From Lachnospiraceae bacterium (GTDB taxonomy: Bacteria; Bacillota; Clostridia; Lachnospirales; Lachnospiraceae): a DNA stretch of 39,640 nt. Under the pieces are notes generated by a model. The model was not told the origin of the DNA. It did not search any database and worked only from the letters and a program-made list of their open reading frames with translations. The position numbers and the translations under genes are program-made. Shown here in pieces: positions 39,612-39,640 of this stretch. The stretch is from assembly GCA_017619635.1 (NCBI GenBank), contig JAFZRZ010000012.1, positions 1-39,640 of the forward strand, given 5' to 3'. Each line of letters starts with the position of its first letter. Position 1 is the first letter of the stretch.

Positions 39612-39640
39612 TCGCTACTGATAGTATTAAAAGGTAGCGA
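39612..39640. repeat. Inverted repeat at the right edge
   Basis: TCGCTAC (39612-39618) and GTAGCGA (39634-39640) are exact reverse complements around 15 nt, and the second arm runs to the window end. A TTGACA lies at 39581 without a -10 at normal spacing. It may be an operator or hairpin for a gene to the right. Confidence 0.5.

Noticed and set aside
1..39640. CRISPR arrays, tRNA or rRNA genes, complete insertion sequences, prophage genes
   Set aside because: No regularly spaced direct repeats, cloverleaf segments, rRNA-like tracts, transposase or phage structural genes were seen while reading both strands.

Overview
The window looks like chromosomal DNA from a Gram-positive anaerobe of the Lachnospiraceae/Clostridia type (Butyrivibrio-, Roseburia- or Eubacterium-like). 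The basis is moderate-to-low GC by eye, strong purine-rich Shine-Dalgarno sites (GGAGG) before nearly every gene, sigma-A promoters with 16-18 bp spacers, a CIRCE element, many lipoproteins with a lipobox cysteine, and families common in that group (DUF3783, DUF4230, DUF6033-like, YtrA-type GntR, NiaR, PTS_EIIC_2). The genus assignment is inference. I find 39 protein genes, 35 of them on the minus strand. There is no tRNA, rRNA, CRISPR array, complete insertion sequence or prophage.

Layout. 1-3471 (leftward): a small membrane protein with a perfect consensus promoter, and a TrkA-type RCK protein translationally coupled to a CPA1 cation/proton antiporter. 3527-4144 (rightward): an XRE-type regulator with a four-cysteine cluster. 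4160-5872 (leftward): a membrane-anchored protein and a CIRCE-controlled Hsp20. 6066-7562 (rightward): a MATE exporter. 7577-10646 (leftward): a glycerol-1-phosphate dehydrogenase-like enzyme followed by a soluble KAP-type P-loop NTPase. 10763-13430 (leftward): an alanyl-tRNA editing protein, a DUF4230 protein and a membrane protein. 13619-14383: a DUF6033-like protein. 14682-20356 (leftward): a YtrA-like regulator, ABC ATPase, two ABC-2 permeases, CPBP protease and a large lipoprotein, behind a promoter with a palindromic operator. 20547-25747: three large lipoproteins in tandem, the middle one with a FecR domain. 25863-27437: gpmI. 27583-29572: three single-pass membrane proteins, two with zinc ribbons. 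29781-30686: a small lipoprotein, a YbjQ-family protein and a small membrane protein. 30869-37684: an eight-gene tightly packed operon (DegT aminotransferase, cysteine-cluster protein, RsmJ-like methyltransferase, DUF3783, histidine phosphatase, membrane protein, D,D-carboxypeptidase, RlmI-like methyltransferase). 37760-39569 (rightward): NiaR and an orphan PTS_EIIC_2-type membrane protein.

How the genes work together. Themes are envelope and ion homeostasis (antiporter plus RCK, ABC-2/CPBP, carboxypeptidase, lipoproteins), translation quality and rRNA modification (AlaX, RsmJ-like, RlmI-like) and stress response (Hsp20 under HrcA). The best candidates for undescribed biology are the KAP NTPase/G1P-dehydrogenase pair, NiaR with an orphan EIIC transporter, the FecR-containing lipoprotein trio, the cysteine-cluster XRE regulator, and a 20-bp element repeated in opposite orientation near both window ends at nearly the same distance (29 and 30 nt) from a stop codon. 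No gap exceeds 300 bases; the longest (14384-14681) holds a terminator and a structured leader. Start codons were revised where a Shine-Dalgarno site clearly favoured an internal start.
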